Shown piece by piece: positions 28,067-29,013 of a stretch of 29,013 nucleotides of DNA. The translations under genes and the position numbers were made by a program. The stretch spans positions 1 to 29,013 of the forward strand of contig NAVB01002299.1 of NCBI GenBank assembly GCA_002179805.1, read 5' to 3'. The notes under the pieces are model-generated. The model was not told the origin of the DNA. It made no database searches and worked only from the letters and a program-made list of their open reading frames with translations. Source of the stretch: Acanthamoeba lenticulata (Eukaryota; Discosea; Longamoebia; Acanthamoebidae). Each line of letters starts with the position of its first letter. The first letter of the stretch is position 1.

Positions 28067-28937
28067 ATGAGAAGAGCGTCTTCCTTGTGGGGCCAGGCCG
28101 ACGGTAGCGTGAAGAGGCAAGCTTCATTGTGGCCGCTCACCACTGCTGGGCTTCGCGGCTACGTGAGCGTCGCCCAACCGGGCGTGACCCGCGTAGGCTG
28201 GATTGGCACCGGGTGCACTACAGCTCTATTGATTTATGATTATTCTTATTTTTATTCTCAAGTAATTAATAAACTCATTGCAAATGATGTTTCGTTTTGC
28301 ATCTATCCAACCCTGGGCAGAGTGATGGGCGCCCACATGTGCGGCCACCTGATGCGAGCCGGCTACGACGTCACGCTCTACACGCGCACGGCCGAGAAGG
28401 CGCAAAGCCTGGTGGACCGCGGCGCCCGGCTGGCGGCGAGCCCACGCGACGTGGCCCAGTCCTCTGACGTGGTCTTCACCATGGTCGGCTTCCCGCACGA
28501 CGGTCAGGACCTCGCCCTCGCGTGGGCGCTCGTGTGTGCGGCGAGACTGACAGGGCGCGCGCGTCGGTGTGTGTCTGTATGTGTGTGCAGTGCGGAGTGT
28601 GGTGCTGAGCGAGGCCGGCGTGCTGGCCGGCCTGCGCGCGGGCGGCGTCGTGGTGGACATGACCACCAGCGAGCCCAGCCTCGCGCTCGAGATCGCCCAC
28701 GCGGCCCGCCAGCGCGGCGTCCACAGCATCGACGCTCCTGTCTCTGGTCCGCGCGCCGCCTCCAGCCTCGTCGTGTGCGTGCGTGAGGCTGACCGCCGAC
28801 ATGACCAGGCGGCGACGTGGGCGCGCGGGAGGCGAGGCTGTCGATCATGGTCGGCGGCGAGGCCGAGGCGGTGGCGGCTGTGCGGCCGCTGTTCGACGTG
28901 CTGGGCAAGAACATCGTCCACCTGGGCCCCGCCTCGT

Positions 28938-28968
<31 letters not shown>

Positions 28969-29013
28969 TCTCATCGCCTCCACCATGGTTTGTTCCCAAG
29001 TAACCAATAATAA
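28067..29013 (+). CDS. 3-hydroxyisobutyrate dehydrogenase-like NAD-binding protein (5' part, cut by window end)
   Basis: Four exons are in the window: 28067-28212, 28321-28502, 28591-28746 and 28809-28987. The last ends at a likely donor ATG|GTTTGT, so the rest lies outside. The beta-hydroxyacid dehydrogenase pattern is clear: Rossmann glycine motif [21 protein letters not shown] split by intron 1, then [34 protein letters not shown], the substrate-binding [20 protein letters not shown], and [13 protein letters not shown] with the catalytic Lys. The N-terminus ([20 protein letters not shown]) is Arg/Ser-rich, consistent with a mitochondrial presequence. HIBADH oxidises 3-hydroxyisobutyrate in valine catabolism. 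Glyoxylate/succinic-semialdehyde reductase and related family members cannot be excluded from this part. Confidence 0.85.

Noticed and set aside
1..29013. CRISPR arrays, insertion sequences, viral genes or bacterial-type operons
   Set aside because: No spaced palindromic repeats, terminal inverted repeats with a transposase, or viral or operon-like gene blocks were found; repeats are simple-sequence or intronic.

Overview
The window looks like nuclear DNA of a free-living amoebozoan, most probably Acanthamoeba. The coding sequence is GC-rich and cut by many short introns (about 50-180 bp). Genes are tightly packed on both strands. The gene set mixes animal/fungal-like housekeeping genes with amoebozoan-type ones: a slime-mould cAMP-receptor-like GPCR, a cellulose-binding-type secreted lectin and a plant/fungal-type Mei2-like RNA-binding protein. 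No operon, phage, transposon or CRISPR structure is visible. Species assignment is inference from gene content and style, not from a database search.

Layout, left to right: 3' part of an LRR protein (+); a tRNA-like structured segment; ribosomal protein S11/uS17 (-); chaperonin CCT5 (-); mitochondrial BCKDH E1-beta (+); a secreted PHB-depolymerase/feruloyl-esterase-like hydrolase (-); RNA polymerase II subunit RPB4 (-); an Mdm31-like inner-mitochondrial-membrane protein (+); a 1207-residue Mei2-like protein with three RRMs (+); two tandem paralogous small membrane proteins of no recognised family (+); a small helical complexin-like protein (-); ribosome-biogenesis factor RLP24 (+); a cAR-like GPCR (+); CAAX prenyl protease STE24 (-); an orphan Eco1/ESCO-type zinc-finger protein without acetyltransferase domain (+); a CBM49-like lectin with a Ser-Pro linker (-); and the 5' part of a 3-hydroxyisobutyrate dehydrogenase-like gene (+), cut by the window end.

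I rebuilt exon structures by hand from reading frame, splice signals and family alignment remembered from known proteins. Most models close exactly in phase: S11 163 aa, CCT5 536 aa, BCKDHB 384 aa, RPB4 136 aa, Mdm31-like 634 aa, RLP24 163 aa, GPCR 431 aa and STE24 484 aa, all near family length. Five gene pairs are divergent from short shared upstream regions (113-541 bp), so bidirectional promoters are likely.

The genes do not form one pathway. BCKDHB and the HIBADH-like gene both belong to valine catabolism but lie 21 kb apart. The less ordinary items are the complexin-like protein, the tandem small membrane proteins, the truncated Eco1-type zinc finger, the lectin domain pairing, a strong C bias at intron position +4 (50 of 62 modelled donors), a probable GC-AG intron, and a possible in-frame intron inside RRM1 of the Mei2-like gene.
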